The notes: a model not told the origin generated them from the letters alone. A stretch of DNA of 64,000 nt from Calothrix anomala FACHB-343 (GCF_014696435.1 NZ_JACJQG010000008.1:112667-176666); one strand, 5' to 3'; positions 48,602-58,419 are shown, numbered from the stretch's first letter. Made by a program: numbers and translations.

Positions 48602-49258
48602 ATGCTCAAACTTTATCACCAACCGATTTCATTTAACTCCCGTCGTCCTTGGATTGCTTTACTAGAAAAGGGACTGGATTTTGAATTAATCGAAATGCAA
48701 CTGAATGGCGATCAGTTTCAGCCAGAGTTTGTGGCGCTAAATCCCTTTCATCATGTTCCCGTATTAGTTGATGATGATTTTCGGGTAGTTGAATCTTTAG
48801 CAATTCTCGATTATATAGAAGCTAAGTATCCTAACCCTAGTTTATTGCCCAAAGAAGAGAAAGCTTTAGCAATTGTGCGCATGGTGGAGATGGTAACCGT
48901 AAATGAACTTTTACCAGCCATCAATCCCCTATTGCGGCAAATGATTGGCTTAGACTCGGAGCCTGAGAAAATTGAGGAAGCAAAACAGAAAGCAGCTGTT
49001 GTACTAAATTTTTTTGAGCAACTACTAGGCGATCGCCCTTACTTTGGTAGCGAACAATTAACTCTGGCGGATATTGTGGCAGGTACTAGCATTCTTTTCT
49101 TACCACAAATGGGAGTGACTTTTAATTCTAAATTGCAAAGTTGGAGCGATCGCATTACGCAACGCCCATCTTGGCAAACTACTCAACCTACTCCAAAGGC
49201 AATTGCAGCGTTTAAGTCTCGGATAAAAACTTTAATGGCGAAAAATCAAGCTAAATAA
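48602..49258 (+). CDS. Glutathione S-transferase family protein
   Basis: 218 residues. N-terminal thioredoxin fold (about 1-78) with HHVPVLVDDDF and VESLAILDYIE (glutathione-binding segments) and an all-helical C-terminal domain (about 85-215) with LTLADIVAGTSI. Resembles bacterial beta/theta-type GSTs; the catalytic residue is probably Ser in the PISFNSRRPW segment (about 8-17). Conjugates glutathione to electrophiles. In the likely operon with the redoxin gene just upstream. Confidence 0.88.
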   Translation: MLKLYHQPISFNSRRPWIALLEKGLDFELIEMQLNGDQFQPEFVALNPFHHVPVLVDDDFRVVESLAILDYIEAKYPNPSLLPKEEKALAIVRMVEMVTVNELLPAINPLLRQMIGLDSEPEKIEEAKQKAAVVLNFFEQLLGDRPYFGSEQLTLADIVAGTSILFLPQMGVTFNSKLQSWSDRITQRPSWQTTQPTPKAIAAFKSRIKTLMAKNQAK

Positions 49259-49272
49259 ACCATAAACATGGC

Positions 49273-49306
49273 TTCGCGCCCAGAATCATGGAATCTGAGG
49301 CGCGAA
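49273..49306. terminator. Hairpin between convergent GST and dnaJ genes
   Basis: Arms TTCGCGCCCAGA (49273-49284) and TCTG-A-GGCGCGAA (49294-49306) form a 12-bp stem with one bulged base. It lies in the 55-bp gap between convergent genes and can serve both. Confidence 0.65.
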
Positions 49307-49313
49307 ACATTTC

Positions 49314-50294
49314 TTATAACTTGACCTGTTGCAAGTGACTGCGGGGATTATAAGTACGTATAGACCGAATTTTTTCATAATATTCCCGCTCTTGTTGGCT
49401 AAGTTCTTTGGGTGGTACAATTGCCACCTTCACCAACTGATCGCCTCTTCCACCCTTAGCTATCGGCCAGCCTTTACCACGCAAACGCAGGGATTGACCA
49501 GAACGTACACCCGCAGGTAGCTTAACGTTCACAGAACCATCAGGTGTCGGTACATCAATGGAAGCGCCTAAAGTAGCTTCATCCGGTGTAATTGGGAGTT
49601 CGCAAACCAAATTATCGCCTTCGATTTGGAAGAAAGAATGGGGTTGTAATTCTACCTTTAAGTACAAATCACCCCGTTGTTGAGTCATGGGGTTAATTTG
49701 ACCTTTCCCTCGCACGCGCAGACGAGTACCCGATTTAGCACCAGCCGGGATACGCACATCTATGGTTTCGCTACCTAAACTAAAGCGCTTCTGCACGCCA
49801 GCAAACGCTTCACTAAAAGTTAGAGATATAGTTGCTTCACTATCTTGTGAACCACCAGCACCTACATCTTGGAAACCAAAATCATTAAAACCGCCAAAAC
49901 CCCCAGGTCTACCTGTGGAACTTTTATAAGAATAGCTTCGGCTACTGCGAGGCCCAGCACCACCAAATAACTCATTTAGGAAGTCATTAAAACTACCATA
50001 TTGGCTAAAGTCAAAGCCGCCCATATCAACCCCAGCACCACCGGGGAAGCCTTCGCCAGCTTGTTTCCAGTATTGACCAAATTGGTCATACTTTTTGCGC
50101 TTATCTGGGTCAGACAATACCTCATAAGCTTCGTTAACTTCTTTAAAACTAGCTTCCGCCTGTTTATTGCCTGGGTTAACATCAGGATGATATTTGCGGG
50201 CTAACCGACGAAAAGCTTGTTTAATTTCCTCTGGACTAGCAGTCTTACTAATTCCCAAAATTGTGTAATAGTCTTTAAAGTCGGTTGCAGCCAT
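49314..50294 (-). CDS. DnaJ/CbpA-type J-domain protein without zinc fingers
   Basis: 326 residues. J domain (about 6-75) with HPD in KYHPDVNPG, a Gly/Phe/Ser-rich region (about 80-150) and the two C-terminal substrate-binding domains (about 155-310). The cysteine-rich zinc domain of DnaJ is absent, so this is a class B (CbpA-like) cochaperone that stimulates a DnaK ATPase. No dnaK is adjacent. Start ATG 50294. Confidence 0.92.
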   Translation of the reverse strand: MAATDFKDYYTILGISKTASPEEIKQAFRRLARKYHPDVNPGNKQAEASFKEVNEAYEVLSDPDKRKKYDQFGQYWKQAGEGFPGGAGVDMGGFDFSQYGSFNDFLNELFGGAGPRSSRSYSYKSSTGRPGGFGGFNDFGFQDVGAGGSQDSEATISLTFSEAFAGVQKRFSLGSETIDVRIPAGAKSGTRLRVRGKGQINPMTQQRGDLYLKVELQPHSFFQIEGDNLVCELPITPDEATLGASIDVPTPDGSVNVKLPAGVRSGQSLRLRGKGWPIAKGGRGDQLVKVAIVPPKELSQQEREYYEKIRSIRTYNPRSHLQQVKL

Positions 50295-50773
50295 CTACCA
50301 GCCTCCTCTAGAAATTTCTGTTATGTTATTCTTACAAAGTTCTGTTCGTCAGAGACGTTAGCGGAGCCATCGAAGGAAACCTCCGCTCAGACTTTGCGCT
50401 TTTTCTAAGATATGAGATTCTGTGAGTTGCCAGGTATAATCTCAAGCTCTATAGCATCTGATTTTAAATTAACAAACATCAGAGAAAATCAAGTGAGGTT
50501 CTCGCTCACCGCAAGAGTGCAATATCCGTACTTTCGTGATGACGGACGGGAGGGAAGGGAGACAAGGAGGACAAGGAAGACAAGGAGGAGAAACAATTCA
50601 AAAATCAAAATTCAAAATTAAGAATTCTATTTGACTTTTTCCCAATGCCCCATGCCCAATGCCCAATGCCCAATGCCCAATGCCCCTATTTTTAAGGCTT
50701 GGCTCTTGACATAGTCCCATTTTCTCAACCAAGCATTACTATTAAATCAATCAAGACAAAATCGGTGTGTCAT
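50295..50773. repeat. Repeat-rich intergenic region before thioredoxin
   Basis: 479 bp without a credible gene. Contents: a GGAAACCTCCGCTCAGACTTTGC motif (about 50373-50395) that recurs inverted at 54234-54258; GACAAGGA-type purine repeats (about 50545-50590); AAAATTCAAAATTAAG tract (about 50605-50622); and CCCAATG/CCCATG heptamers (50643-50688). A frame extending the thioredoxin gene upstream to 50699 is possible but not needed. Confidence 0.75.
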
Positions 50774-51091
50774 ATGGCTACTAAAAAACAATTCAACAGC
50801 TTTGAAGAGATGTTGTCTGGTTCTGATGTACCTGTGTTGGTAGATTTTTATGCTTCATGGTGCGGCCCTTGTCAAATGATGGTGCCAATTTTAGAGCAGG
50901 TTAATGCCCAACTTAAAGATAAGTTACGGATTGTGAAAATAGACACAGAAAAATATGAAGAAATAGCTAGCCAGTATCAAATTTACGCTCTCCCAACTTT
51001 GGTACTGTTTAAGCAAGGTAAACCAGTAGATAGAATTGAAGGCGTGATGCAAGCACCTCAGTTAGTACAACATCTCCAAGAGATTCTTTAA
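50774..51091 (+). CDS. trxA: Thioredoxin
   Basis: 105 residues from ATG 50774, standard thioredoxin length. Active site WCGPC (about 28-32) in FYASWCGPCQMM, followed by the cis-proline segment ALPTLVLF (about 71-78). A dithiol reductant for enzymes including the 2-Cys peroxiredoxin nearby. A longer start at 50699 would add 25 residues lacking family similarity. Cyanobacteria carry several thioredoxins; which class this is cannot be settled, so the symbol is tentative. Confidence 0.92.
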   Translation: MATKKQFNSFEEMLSGSDVPVLVDFYASWCGPCQMMVPILEQVNAQLKDKLRIVKIDTEKYEEIASQYQIYALPTLVLFKQGKPVDRIEGVMQAPQLVQHLQEIL

Positions 51092-51111
51092 GATTTGGCA
51101 TCAAAAACAGC

Positions 51112-51132
51112 AGCCTACCCAAAAGGTAGGCT
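51112..51132 (-). terminator. Rho-independent terminator of prmA
   Basis: Perfect 8-bp arms AGCCTACC and GGTAGGCT around a 5-nt loop. On the minus strand GCTGTTTTT follows, so it suits the serA-prmA transcript; it lies in the gap between convergent trxA and prmA. Confidence 0.7.
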
Positions 51133-51166
51133 AACGCCAATTAGCAAAATCAACAGGCTGGTTAGT

Positions 51167-52087
51167 TCAAGAACGGCGGACATTCAAACAACACCACTCT
51201 TTCTTTTTCCACAAGGTAGCAACAATCCAGCCATTATCTTCTAAGGCATCAGCTACAGCTTTTGATTGCTCTAGGAGAATACCGCTAAAGACAGCCCAAG
51301 TAGTGGGTTTGACGATCGCACTCATTTCGGGTAGTAATTCGATAATGACATCAGCCAAAATATTGCAGACAATTCCGTCTAGTGGTTGAGCGATGAGTTT
51401 TTGTAATATGTCTACACTGCCTTCTGCTGGTACTAAGCGTTCTGGGCTAACATCGTTGAGTGCGCGATTGCTGAAGGTAGATTGCACTGCTAAAGGATCG
51501 GTATCGACGGCATAGACTTTTTCTGCACCTAATAGGACTGCCCCAATAGAAAGGATACCAGAACCACAACCTATATCCGCAATTACCACAGGCTCTTTTT
51601 TAGTTGATACACGAGTGAAAGACTTTGGTAATTCACTCATCCGCATTTCTAGAGATTCTAAACACAGTTGAGTTGTGGCATGATTGCCTGTACCAAATGC
51701 TACTCCGGGATCGAGGCGAATCACGAGGCGATCTGTGGTTTCGGGTAATGGTAGCCAGGCGGGATTAATCAAAAAGCGATCGCCTATTTTCTCCGGTTGC
51801 CAATATTGCTTCCAGCTAGTACCCCAATCTTCCTCATTAATGATCTGCCAATTTAGAGCAGGTGCGGTTAACCCAACACACAAAGCATCTTGACGCAGCC
51901 ACAGCGATAGCGCCGCTAAATCTAACAAATGTGCTTGAAATTCCGGTAAATAAGCCCTGACTAAAGAGGCATTACCTTTATTTTCAACTGCCGTACCGCG
52001 ACAGCCAAAATTTTCCAGACGCCAAAAGATTGAATCTTCTAAGTCTGGTTCACATAAAATTTGTAATTCCCACCAGGTTTTTGCCAT
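51167..52087 (-). CDS. prmA: Ribosomal protein L11 methyltransferase
   Basis: 306 residues, normal length. The N-terminal substrate-recognition domain (about 1-100) is followed by a class I methyltransferase fold with SAM motif [15 protein letters not shown] (about 169-183), [14 protein letters not shown] (about 125-138) upstream, and NILADVI. It trimethylates lysines on ribosomal protein L11. It starts 72 bp after the serA stop in the same direction, so the two are likely co-transcribed. Confidence 0.94.
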   Translation of the reverse strand: MAKTWWELQILCEPDLEDSIFWRLENFGCRGTAVENKGNASLVRAYLPEFQAHLLDLAALSLWLRQDALCVGLTAPALNWQIINEEDWGTSWKQYWQPEKIGDRFLINPAWLPLPETTDRLVIRLDPGVAFGTGNHATTQLCLESLEMRMSELPKSFTRVSTKKEPVVIADIGCGSGILSIGAVLLGAEKVYAVDTDPLAVQSTFSNRALNDVSPERLVPAEGSVDILQKLIAQPLDGIVCNILADVIIELLPEMSAIVKPTTWAVFSGILLEQSKAVADALEDNGWIVATLWKKKEWCCLNVRRS

Positions 52088-52159
52088 ATTTTCAAGGATG
52101 AATGGTGAAGGATAAAAGATGAAATTACTTCAGCCTTCATCCCTCATCCTTCATGCTAT

Positions 52160-53740
52160 TTACAGGGTTACCGTGTATGCGTCCCGAATACCAGGCACTT
52201 TGGTAATTTCTGCCAAAATGCCTTCAGGTAAAGGATCGTCGATGCTGAGAGCCATAACTGCATCACCGCGAACAATTTTCCGCCCTACCTGCATACTGGC
52301 AATATTGACATTAAAACTGCCTAGTAAGGAACCGAGTTTACCGATGATCCCTGGCATATCGCGGTGCAGGGTAAACAGCATATATTTGCTGGGGGGAACG
52401 TTAATCGGGAAACCATCAACGTCAGTTAGGTGAATTTCTTTCTCGCCTAACAACGCGCCGGTGACAGAATGAGTTCCCAGAGTCCCTGTAGCTTCTAACC
52501 GCAAGGAACCTGCGTAGTCGCGTACAGAAGCATCTCTGGTTTCAATCACGCGAATTCCCCGTTCTTTAGCTTCAATGTTGGCATTGACGTAATTTACCCG
52601 TTCCCGCAGTGCTTGGTAAAGCAGTCCTTTGAGGGAAGCAACTACTAAAGGCTGACTCTTATTAGTTGCTAGTTCGCCTTGCAATCTGACATTCAGTAAT
52701 TCTACTCGACCGCCAGCTAATTGTCCGACGAGCTTGCCTAAAGTTTCTGCCAATTCCATGTAGGGTTTGAGTTCTTCCAACACATCGGGGCTGAGTCCGG
52801 GAATGTTGACGGCGGAACGTGCAGGAAGTCCTAAAAGCACATCGCGAATTTGTTCAGCTACATCTATGGCGACATTCACTTGGGCTTCGGCTGTGGATGC
52901 GCCTAAGTGGGGGGTGAGGAGGACATTTTTACCGAGCGATCGCAAATCGGATTCGCCTAGTGGTTCAGACTCAAACACATCTAAAGCCGCACCAGCAATT
53001 GTTCCTTGCTTGATGGCTTCAGCTAAAGCCGCTTCATCAATGATGCCACCACGAGCGCAGTTAATAATCCGGGCAGTTGGTTTCATCTTTGCCAAAGTTG
53101 TGGCATTGATTAAATGGGCTGTTTCCGGGGTTTTGGGGATGTGTAAGGTGATATAGTCAGCTTGCTGAATCAGCAAATCTAAATCGACTAACTGACAGCC
53201 AATTTGTTCAGCTCGTTCTGTGGAGATAAAGGGATCGTAGCCTAATAGCTTCATCCCCATCGCCTTAGCAACAGCCGCCACATGGGAGCCAATTTTACCT
53301 AACCCCACTATTCCCAGGGTTTTTTTGTAAACTTCCGCGCCGACAAAAGTTTTGCGATCCCACTCACCTTTTTTCACCGACACATTAGCGTCGGGAATAT
53401 GGCGAGATAAAGATAACATCATCGCGATCGCATGTTCGGCTGCCGCGATCGTGTTACCTTCAGGAGAATTGACTACTACAATACCGTGGCGCGTGGCTGC
53501 GGGGACATCCACGTTATCCACACCCACACCAGCACGCCCAATTATTTTTAATTGCGTACCGGCTTCAATAATTTCTTGAGTAACGCGCGTACCCGAACGA
53601 ATCATCAGCGCGTCATACTCACCAATAATTTCTATCAGTTCTGCTGGTTTTAAACCTGTTTTGACATCAACAGTAGCAACTTGCGAGAGAATGTCAATTC
53701 CAGCTTGGTCAATAGGATCGGAGACAAGAACCTTGGACAT
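52160..53740 (-). CDS. serA: D-3-phosphoglycerate dehydrogenase
   Basis: 526 residues, the long (type 1) form. NAD-binding motif GLGKIGSHVA (about 146-155), catalytic region NCARGGIIDEAAL and the active-site HLGAST (about 278-283), then the allosteric substrate-binding domain (about 320-450) and a C-terminal ACT domain (about 453-526) that binds serine for feedback control. First step of the phosphorylated serine pathway. Upstream of prmA. Confidence 0.96.
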   Translation of the reverse strand: MSKVLVSDPIDQAGIDILSQVATVDVKTGLKPAELIEIIGEYDALMIRSGTRVTQEIIEAGTQLKIIGRAGVGVDNVDVPAATRHGIVVVNSPEGNTIAAAEHAIAMMLSLSRHIPDANVSVKKGEWDRKTFVGAEVYKKTLGIVGLGKIGSHVAAVAKAMGMKLLGYDPFISTERAEQIGCQLVDLDLLIQQADYITLHIPKTPETAHLINATTLAKMKPTARIINCARGGIIDEAALAEAIKQGTIAGAALDVFESEPLGESDLRSLGKNVLLTPHLGASTAEAQVNVAIDVAEQIRDVLLGLPARSAVNIPGLSPDVLEELKPYMELAETLGKLVGQLAGGRVELLNVRLQGELATNKSQPLVVASLKGLLYQALRERVNYVNANIEAKERGIRVIETRDASVRDYAGSLRLEATGTLGTHSVTGALLGEKEIHLTDVDGFPINVPPSKYMLFTLHRDMPGIIGKLGSLLGSFNVNIASMQVGRKIVRGDAVMALSIDDPLPEGILAEITKVPGIRDAYTVTL

Positions 53741-53851
53741 GATTACTTTAAGTTAAAGCTACAGGTTTTGCTGCACAAGACTTTTAAGTGTAGTCTTTAT
53801 CCGTTACAATTCAGCAAAAATTCTTTGTTTTAATATCAACTTATCCTTACA

Positions 53852-53974
53852 CTGACACCTGGGATCGAGGATATGCATCAGTTACAAGGATGGTACGATG
53901 CTGCCTCCTCATTTTGGAGATCGGTAGCCGCTTGCGCCACCTTTGGGTAAATATAAACCATTAACTGGTGTCAG
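53852..53974. ncRNA. Candidate structured RNA with embedded 25-codon ORF
   Basis: Perfect 8-bp closing arms CTGACACC (53852-53859) and GGTGTCAG (53967-53974) enclose about 107 nt. Inside is a hairpin of GCTGCC/GGTAGC with an inner CTCC/GGAG stem (about 53899-53928). On the plus strand an ATG at 53873 opens a 25-codon frame (to TAA 53948-53950) with two tryptophans, starting MHQLQGWYDA, preceded closely by GAGG. Read on the minus strand the same fold would lie in the serA leader, about 110 nt before its start. Strand and nature are undecided. Confidence 0.3.
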
Positions 53975-54233
53975 CAATATATATTTATTAATAGTTAAGA
54001 GTTACCTAGATTTCTCAGAGACTCGGTAGATGCTGGGTAATTCATCTTGTCTTGGTAATGGAGCGAAAAAGGCGATCGCTACCAGTAAATTTCCCAGACT
54101 AGCAATTGTCGCCTTTGCTTCTCACAACTACTTATAAATTTAGTACATCTATCTAGAGATAGATTTTAGAGCATGGGGCATTGGGTATTGGGCAAAAGTC
54201 AAATAAAATTCTTAATTCTTAATTTTGAATTTT

Positions 54234-54275
54234 GCGGAAAGTCTGAGCGGAGGTTTCCTCCGATCAGAACTTTCC
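54234..54275. repeat. Palindromic repeat with CGGAGG/CCTCCG core
   Basis: CGGAGG-TTT-CCTCCG core with flanking AGTCTGAG and ATCAGAACT. The left half is the reverse complement of a segment at about 50373-50397, so it is a dispersed element present twice in the window in opposite orientation. Confidence 0.7.
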
Positions 54276-54314
54276 AAGAGAGAATTTTGAATTTTGAATT
54301 GTTTGTCCCCTTCC

Positions 54315-56384
54315 CTAATGCGATCGCCAAATTTTAATCGTCCTGTCGCTACTACCACTAATGACACTCTGTCCATCTGGGGTAATTACTACACTATTTA
54401 CTGCACTTCTATGCCCAGTTAGAGTATTTTTAATTGCTCCAGTTTTAAGATTCCAGATTTTAATGCGATCGTCCCAACTACCACTCACTAAAGTCTCACT
54501 ATTTGAACTAATTGCTAAAGTACTAACTGGATAAAAATGTTCGGTAAGCGTATTAGTTAATTTTCCAGTTATTAAATTCCAAATTTTAATCGTATCATCT
54601 GAACTACCACTGACTAAAGTTTCATTATTAGGGCTAATCGCCACACTCATCACTGATTCTTTATGTCCGGTGAGAGTATTCTTTAATTGTCCATTTTCTA
54701 GATTCCAAATCTTGATAGTATTATCAGCGCTACCACTAGCTAAAGTTTGCCCATCAGAGCTAATAGCAACAGCCATCACAGATTTTGTATGTCCAGTGAG
54801 GGTATTTTTTAGCTTTCCAGTTTCCAGATTTCAAATCTGGATTGTATTACCTCCAGCACTAACTAAAGTTTCACGATCTGGTGTGATTGCAACATAATTT
54901 ACTGCATCTTTACTCTTTAGTAGAGTAGTTTTTAATGTCCCCTCTGGTAAATTCCAAATCTGGATATTACCATCTTTACTGCCACTAAATAAAGTTTTTC
55001 CATCACGGCTAATAGCAACAGAATTAACCGCGTCTAAATTTTTGCTAAGAGTAGTTTTTAAATCTCCAGATCCTAACTTCCAAATTTTAATTTTATTATC
55101 TGCCCCTCCACTAATTAAAGTTTGTCCATCAGCAGTAATTGCTAGGGAATTAACCGAGCCATCATGAGCATCTAAGGTATTAGCTAATGCTAATTTTTCC
55201 GCCTCAATTTTTTTATTTACAATAGGTTGACTTAATTGCAAAACACCATATCCTCCCAAACCCAGAATTAAGATAGCACCACTTACCAGCAAAGGTAATT
55301 TTAATTGCTGTTTTGGTTTTGCTAAGTCTACTACTGTTGATGGCGGAGGTTGATAGTCTAATTTTGTTGGTAATTCTGTTGATGAATTTGATGATGGAAT
55401 TTGATAATTTACCGTCGGTACTAATTCCGGTGATGGTGGTGAGGCTAACTGCGGATAAGCAACTGTATCAGGAATTTGTGAATGAGATTCGATATCATTG
55501 ATATCTTGTAAAACTTCCTCTGCTGATTGATAACGTTCCTGATAATTCAGTTGCAGCAACTTATCCAAAATCATCGCTAATTTGTGACTAATTGGTAGCG
55601 ATAAATACTGTCGCCAATTAGCAACCCAACCATATCCTTGTTGCTTCCATAATTCCCAAGGTGCAACACCAGTTAATAAATGAAAGCAAGTAGTACCTAT
55701 ACTATATAAATCGCTAGCTGGATATACTTGTCCATCTTGCATTTGTTCTGGAGGCGCATAACCAAAAGAGCCGATAGTTGTGCCTGGTTGAGTAATTACC
55801 GTCTCACTCAATTGTTTTGATGCACCAAAATCAATGAGTACAATATCACCATGATTTTTAGAAGGTAATTTACGCCGGATAATATTCGGCGGCTTAATAT
55901 CTCTATGAATTACCTTTTGCTCGTGAACTGTTTGCAGAATAGTTAATAAATTGATCAGTAAATCCCAAATCTTTTGCTCGTTAAAATTACCCTGTTGTTT
56001 TAATTCATCAAATAAATTATCTCCATCAATAAACTGCTGCACTAAATACAATCGATTATCTTGCTCAAAATATGCTAACAGTGTAGGAATTTGGGGATGT
56101 TCTCCTAAAAATTGCAGTCGCCTTGCTTCTTGCTCAAATAATTCCGTTGCTTTTTGTAGCGCACCAGCACCCTGTATTTGGGGAGCAAATTGCTTAATTA
56201 CACATAGTTCATTAAACTTTTCTACATCTTCTGCTAAATAAGTTTTGCCAAATCCGCCACTACCTAATACCCGAATTGGACGATAATGGCGCAATACAAT
56301 TAAGGGAACACCACAGTGAGAACAAAACTCTGTTCCATCAGCATGGGGTGGATTATGACAAGAAGAATTGAGGCAACATATCAT
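54315..56384 (-). pseudogene. Ser/Thr kinase-WD40 gene interrupted by one in-frame stop
   Basis: 690 codons in one frame with a single TGA at 54833-54831. Upstream part, 517 residues: zinc ribbon (Cys3/Cys9 with FCSHCG), kinase domain (about 34-295; GSGGFGKTY, HRDIKPPN, IDFGAS), one membrane helix (about 362-382) and the first three WD40 blades. After the stop the same frame continues with four more blades to 54315 (TAA). The stop replaces the conserved Trp of the blade end (IQI-stop-NLETG, where sister blades read IKIWNL), so a single TGG to TGA change broke it. The truncated product could still be an active kinase without a closed propeller. Sequencing error or readthrough is not excluded. 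ATG 54779 could restart the last blades. Confidence 0.85.
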
Positions 56385-56489
56385 AAAGAAATGTTTATCA
56401 GTAAATAGAGTAGCGATCGCATAATGATTAATTGCTGTCAGTAACCCCAGAAATCGCTATAATTCTGGTGAGTTTTGGGGAAAGCCGCC

Positions 56490-57230
56490 ATGTTAAACTA
56501 CAATCTGCCTCGGTACTTGCCCTCAGCCGAAGAACTACCAGACTCTGACGACACACCTGTGGATAATGAACTACAAGAATTAATACCAGGATTACTGAAG
56601 GCAATTCTGCTGATACTTTGGGCAGATAGAATGGATTGGTTTTTTGGGGTAGACATGGGTATATATTATCACCCCGATGAACCTGCAATTGTGCCCGATG
56701 GGTTTCTGAGTTTAGGTGTAGAGAGGTTTTACGATGAAGAATTGCGTCCCAGTTATGTATTGTGGGATGAGAATGTTATACCTAGTTTGGTGTTAGAAGT
56801 AGTTTCCCAAAATTATCGTAAAGAATACACAGCTAAATTAGATCAATATGCCAAATTAGGCGTACTGTACTATGTAATTTATTCTTCTCGCCGTCGTCGT
56901 AAACCGCGCCTAGAAGTATATAAGTTAGTTAATGGTAAATATGAATTGCAATCAGGAAACCCAGTTTGGTTACCAGAAATTGGCTTAGGAATTGGTTGCG
57001 AACGCGGAAATTATAGCGGTGTTACTAGAGAATGGCTCTATTGGTACGACGCAGACGGTAAACGCTATCCCACCCCAAAAGAACAAATTCAACAAGAAGT
57101 ACAACGCGCACAGCAAGAAGCTCAACGCGCACAGCAAGCAGAGCAACGCGCACAACAAGCAGAGCAACGCGCTCAACTATTGGCGGAACAATTAAGAGCG
57201 TTAGGAATCGATCCCGATAGTCTCGGTTAA
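56490..57230 (+). CDS. Uma2 family (DUF820) PD-(D/E)XK nuclease-like protein
   Basis: 246 residues from ATG 56490 (an in-frame TTG at 56475 is less likely). The nuclease fold (about 30-190) shows the motif residues Asp in IVPDGFLS, Glu in LVLEVVS and Lys in AKLDQYAKLGV. The C-terminal tail (about 195-246) is a coiled coil of QRAQQAE repeats ending ALGIDPDSL, a common tail in cyanobacterial Uma2 proteins. The family is greatly expanded in cyanobacteria and often near mobile DNA; its role is unclear. Divergent from the broken kinase gene. Confidence 0.88.
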   Translation: MLNYNLPRYLPSAEELPDSDDTPVDNELQELIPGLLKAILLILWADRMDWFFGVDMGIYYHPDEPAIVPDGFLSLGVERFYDEELRPSYVLWDENVIPSLVLEVVSQNYRKEYTAKLDQYAKLGVLYYVIYSSRRRRKPRLEVYKLVNGKYELQSGNPVWLPEIGLGIGCERGNYSGVTREWLYWYDADGKRYPTPKEQIQQEVQRAQQEAQRAQQAEQRAQQAEQRAQLLAEQLRALGIDPDSLG

Positions 57231-57465
57231 ATATCATCAAGTAATACCAATTTTAAAAAAGAATGCAACAGATTGTAGGGGCATTGGCACTGCCATGCCC
57301 TCTACAATATATGGATATAAAAGACTCTCACCCTGAGCGAAGTCTCTGTTCTTGACTTACTTAGTTTCCAGAAAATAAATTATCCAATTTCGAGAGAAGA
57401 TATTCTTATTTTTTCCCCCTGCTCCCTGCTCCCTGCCCCCTTGCCAGAAAAGCGATAGTATATTT
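57231..57465. repeat. Spacer with dispersed repeats
   Basis: 235 bp between convergent genes. It holds an imperfect palindrome TTGTAGGGGCA...TGCCCTCTACAA (about 57272-57306), a dispersed cyanobacterial type whose variant lies near 62728-62756, and a CTGCTCCC pyrimidine repeat (about 57419-57440). Confidence 0.6.
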
Positions 57466-58338
57466 TCAGTTGGAAATTCCTGACTTATTCCTCTGCGGGA
57501 TCGCATTTCGCATTCCACCTTTAGCGCCGACAGTATCACCTTTGTAGCGAGGGATAATATGAATACTGGCGTGCATCATATTTTGTCCGGCTGCTCGATT
57601 AATATTCATTCCCACATTAAAACCATCTGGTGCAAATTCTTGTTGCAGAATTTCTTGAACTTTGTTTGCCATGAGCCAGCAAGCAGATTGTTCTTTAAAC
57701 GGTAGCTCAAAATAGTTGCTAACATGGCGTTTAGGAATGACTAAAACATGACCTTTACTGATAGGATAGCCATCAAAAATTGCATAAGCTGTTGCTGATT
57801 CTGTTAATAATGTGAGATGTTTATAAGGATTGCAGAATATACAGTTATGAGATGAATTGCGTTGATAATTATAATGAGTATATTCATAAAACTCTCGCAT
57901 ATCATCCAAATAAATAGAATGAAACGGGAGTTTAACTACACATTGATAGGTAGGTTTTTTATGGATATAATGCTCCCGGAAACCTTCTTTTTTAATATCC
58001 CTTCTAACTGCATAATAAGCTTTACCTCCTGGCTTGAGTAGATGAGAGACTTCCATCAAGACATTGGCTTGTTCTTCAAGAAATAAAACATTTAATACAT
58101 AAAAGCAGATAATAGTATCAAATTTTTCTTGAGGATATTCAGGAGAATAATAAGGATCGTAACCTGTAATATCAAATCCTTTTTGACGTAAAATTTTCAC
58201 ATCATTACCAAAGCCACAACCAAAATCAAGGATTTTACCTTGCAACAGATTTTGATTTAATAAAAACTGTGCCGGGAATGAAAGGTTATTTCTTTCTATA
58301 GCTGTGAGATGGCTGAATTGATTTTTTGGCAATTTCAT
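57466..58338 (-). CDS. Methyltransferase-HIT domain fusion protein
   Basis: 290 residues. N-terminal class I SAM-dependent methyltransferase (about 1-125; motif ILDFGCGFGND at 36-46, LKPGG at 101-105), then a HIT domain (about 164-290; CIFC at 166-169, GHVLVIPKRH at 196-205). The HIT histidine triad reads HASIH (256-260): the central histidine, which is the nucleophile in HIT nucleotide hydrolases, is replaced by Ser258. The HIT half may therefore bind a nucleotide without hydrolysing it, or use another mechanism. The fusion suggests the two activities act on one nucleotide-linked substrate. Palindromic DNA (58358-58399) lies just upstream. Confidence 0.85.
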   Translation of the reverse strand: MKLPKNQFSHLTAIERNNLSFPAQFLLNQNLLQGKILDFGCGFGNDVKILRQKGFDITGYDPYYSPEYPQEKFDTIICFYVLNVLFLEEQANVLMEVSHLLKPGGKAYYAVRRDIKKEGFREHYIHKKPTYQCVVKLPFHSIYLDDMREFYEYTHYNYQRNSSHNCIFCNPYKHLTLLTESATAYAIFDGYPISKGHVLVIPKRHVSNYFELPFKEQSACWLMANKVQEILQQEFAPDGFNVGMNINRAAGQNMMHASIHIIPRYKGDTVGAKGGMRNAIPQRNKSGISN

Positions 58339-58357
58339 GGAATTTCGGTGCTGATGT

Positions 58358-58399
58358 GCTACTCCGCCTTTAGGTAGATTTTTGGTAAAGCGGGGTAGC
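58358..58399. repeat. Imperfect palindrome upstream of fusion gene
   Basis: Arms GCTACTCCGC (58358-58367) and GCGGGGTAGC (58390-58399), one G-T pair, with a 22-nt loop. It sits between the fusion gene and the Uma2 remnant; it could end transcription of the lost Uma2 gene. Confidence 0.5.
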
Positions 58400-58419
58400 T
58401 TATTATTCCCGTTATTCCT

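Larger units (their letters stand above)
53741..54314. other. Intergenic region upstream of serA
   Basis: 574 bp between serA and the broken kinase-WD40 gene. It contains the candidate structured RNA or tiny ORF (53852-53974) and the palindromic repeat at 54234-54275, flanked by AATTTTGAATT tracts. The rest is AT-rich without visible features. Confidence 0.55.

Noticed and set aside
53852-53974. 6S RNA, SRP RNA or glutamine riboswitch
   Set aside because: Too short for 6S RNA, lacks the GGAAGNAGC-type SRP loop, and lacks conserved glutamine-riboswitch blocks that I know; left as unassigned.
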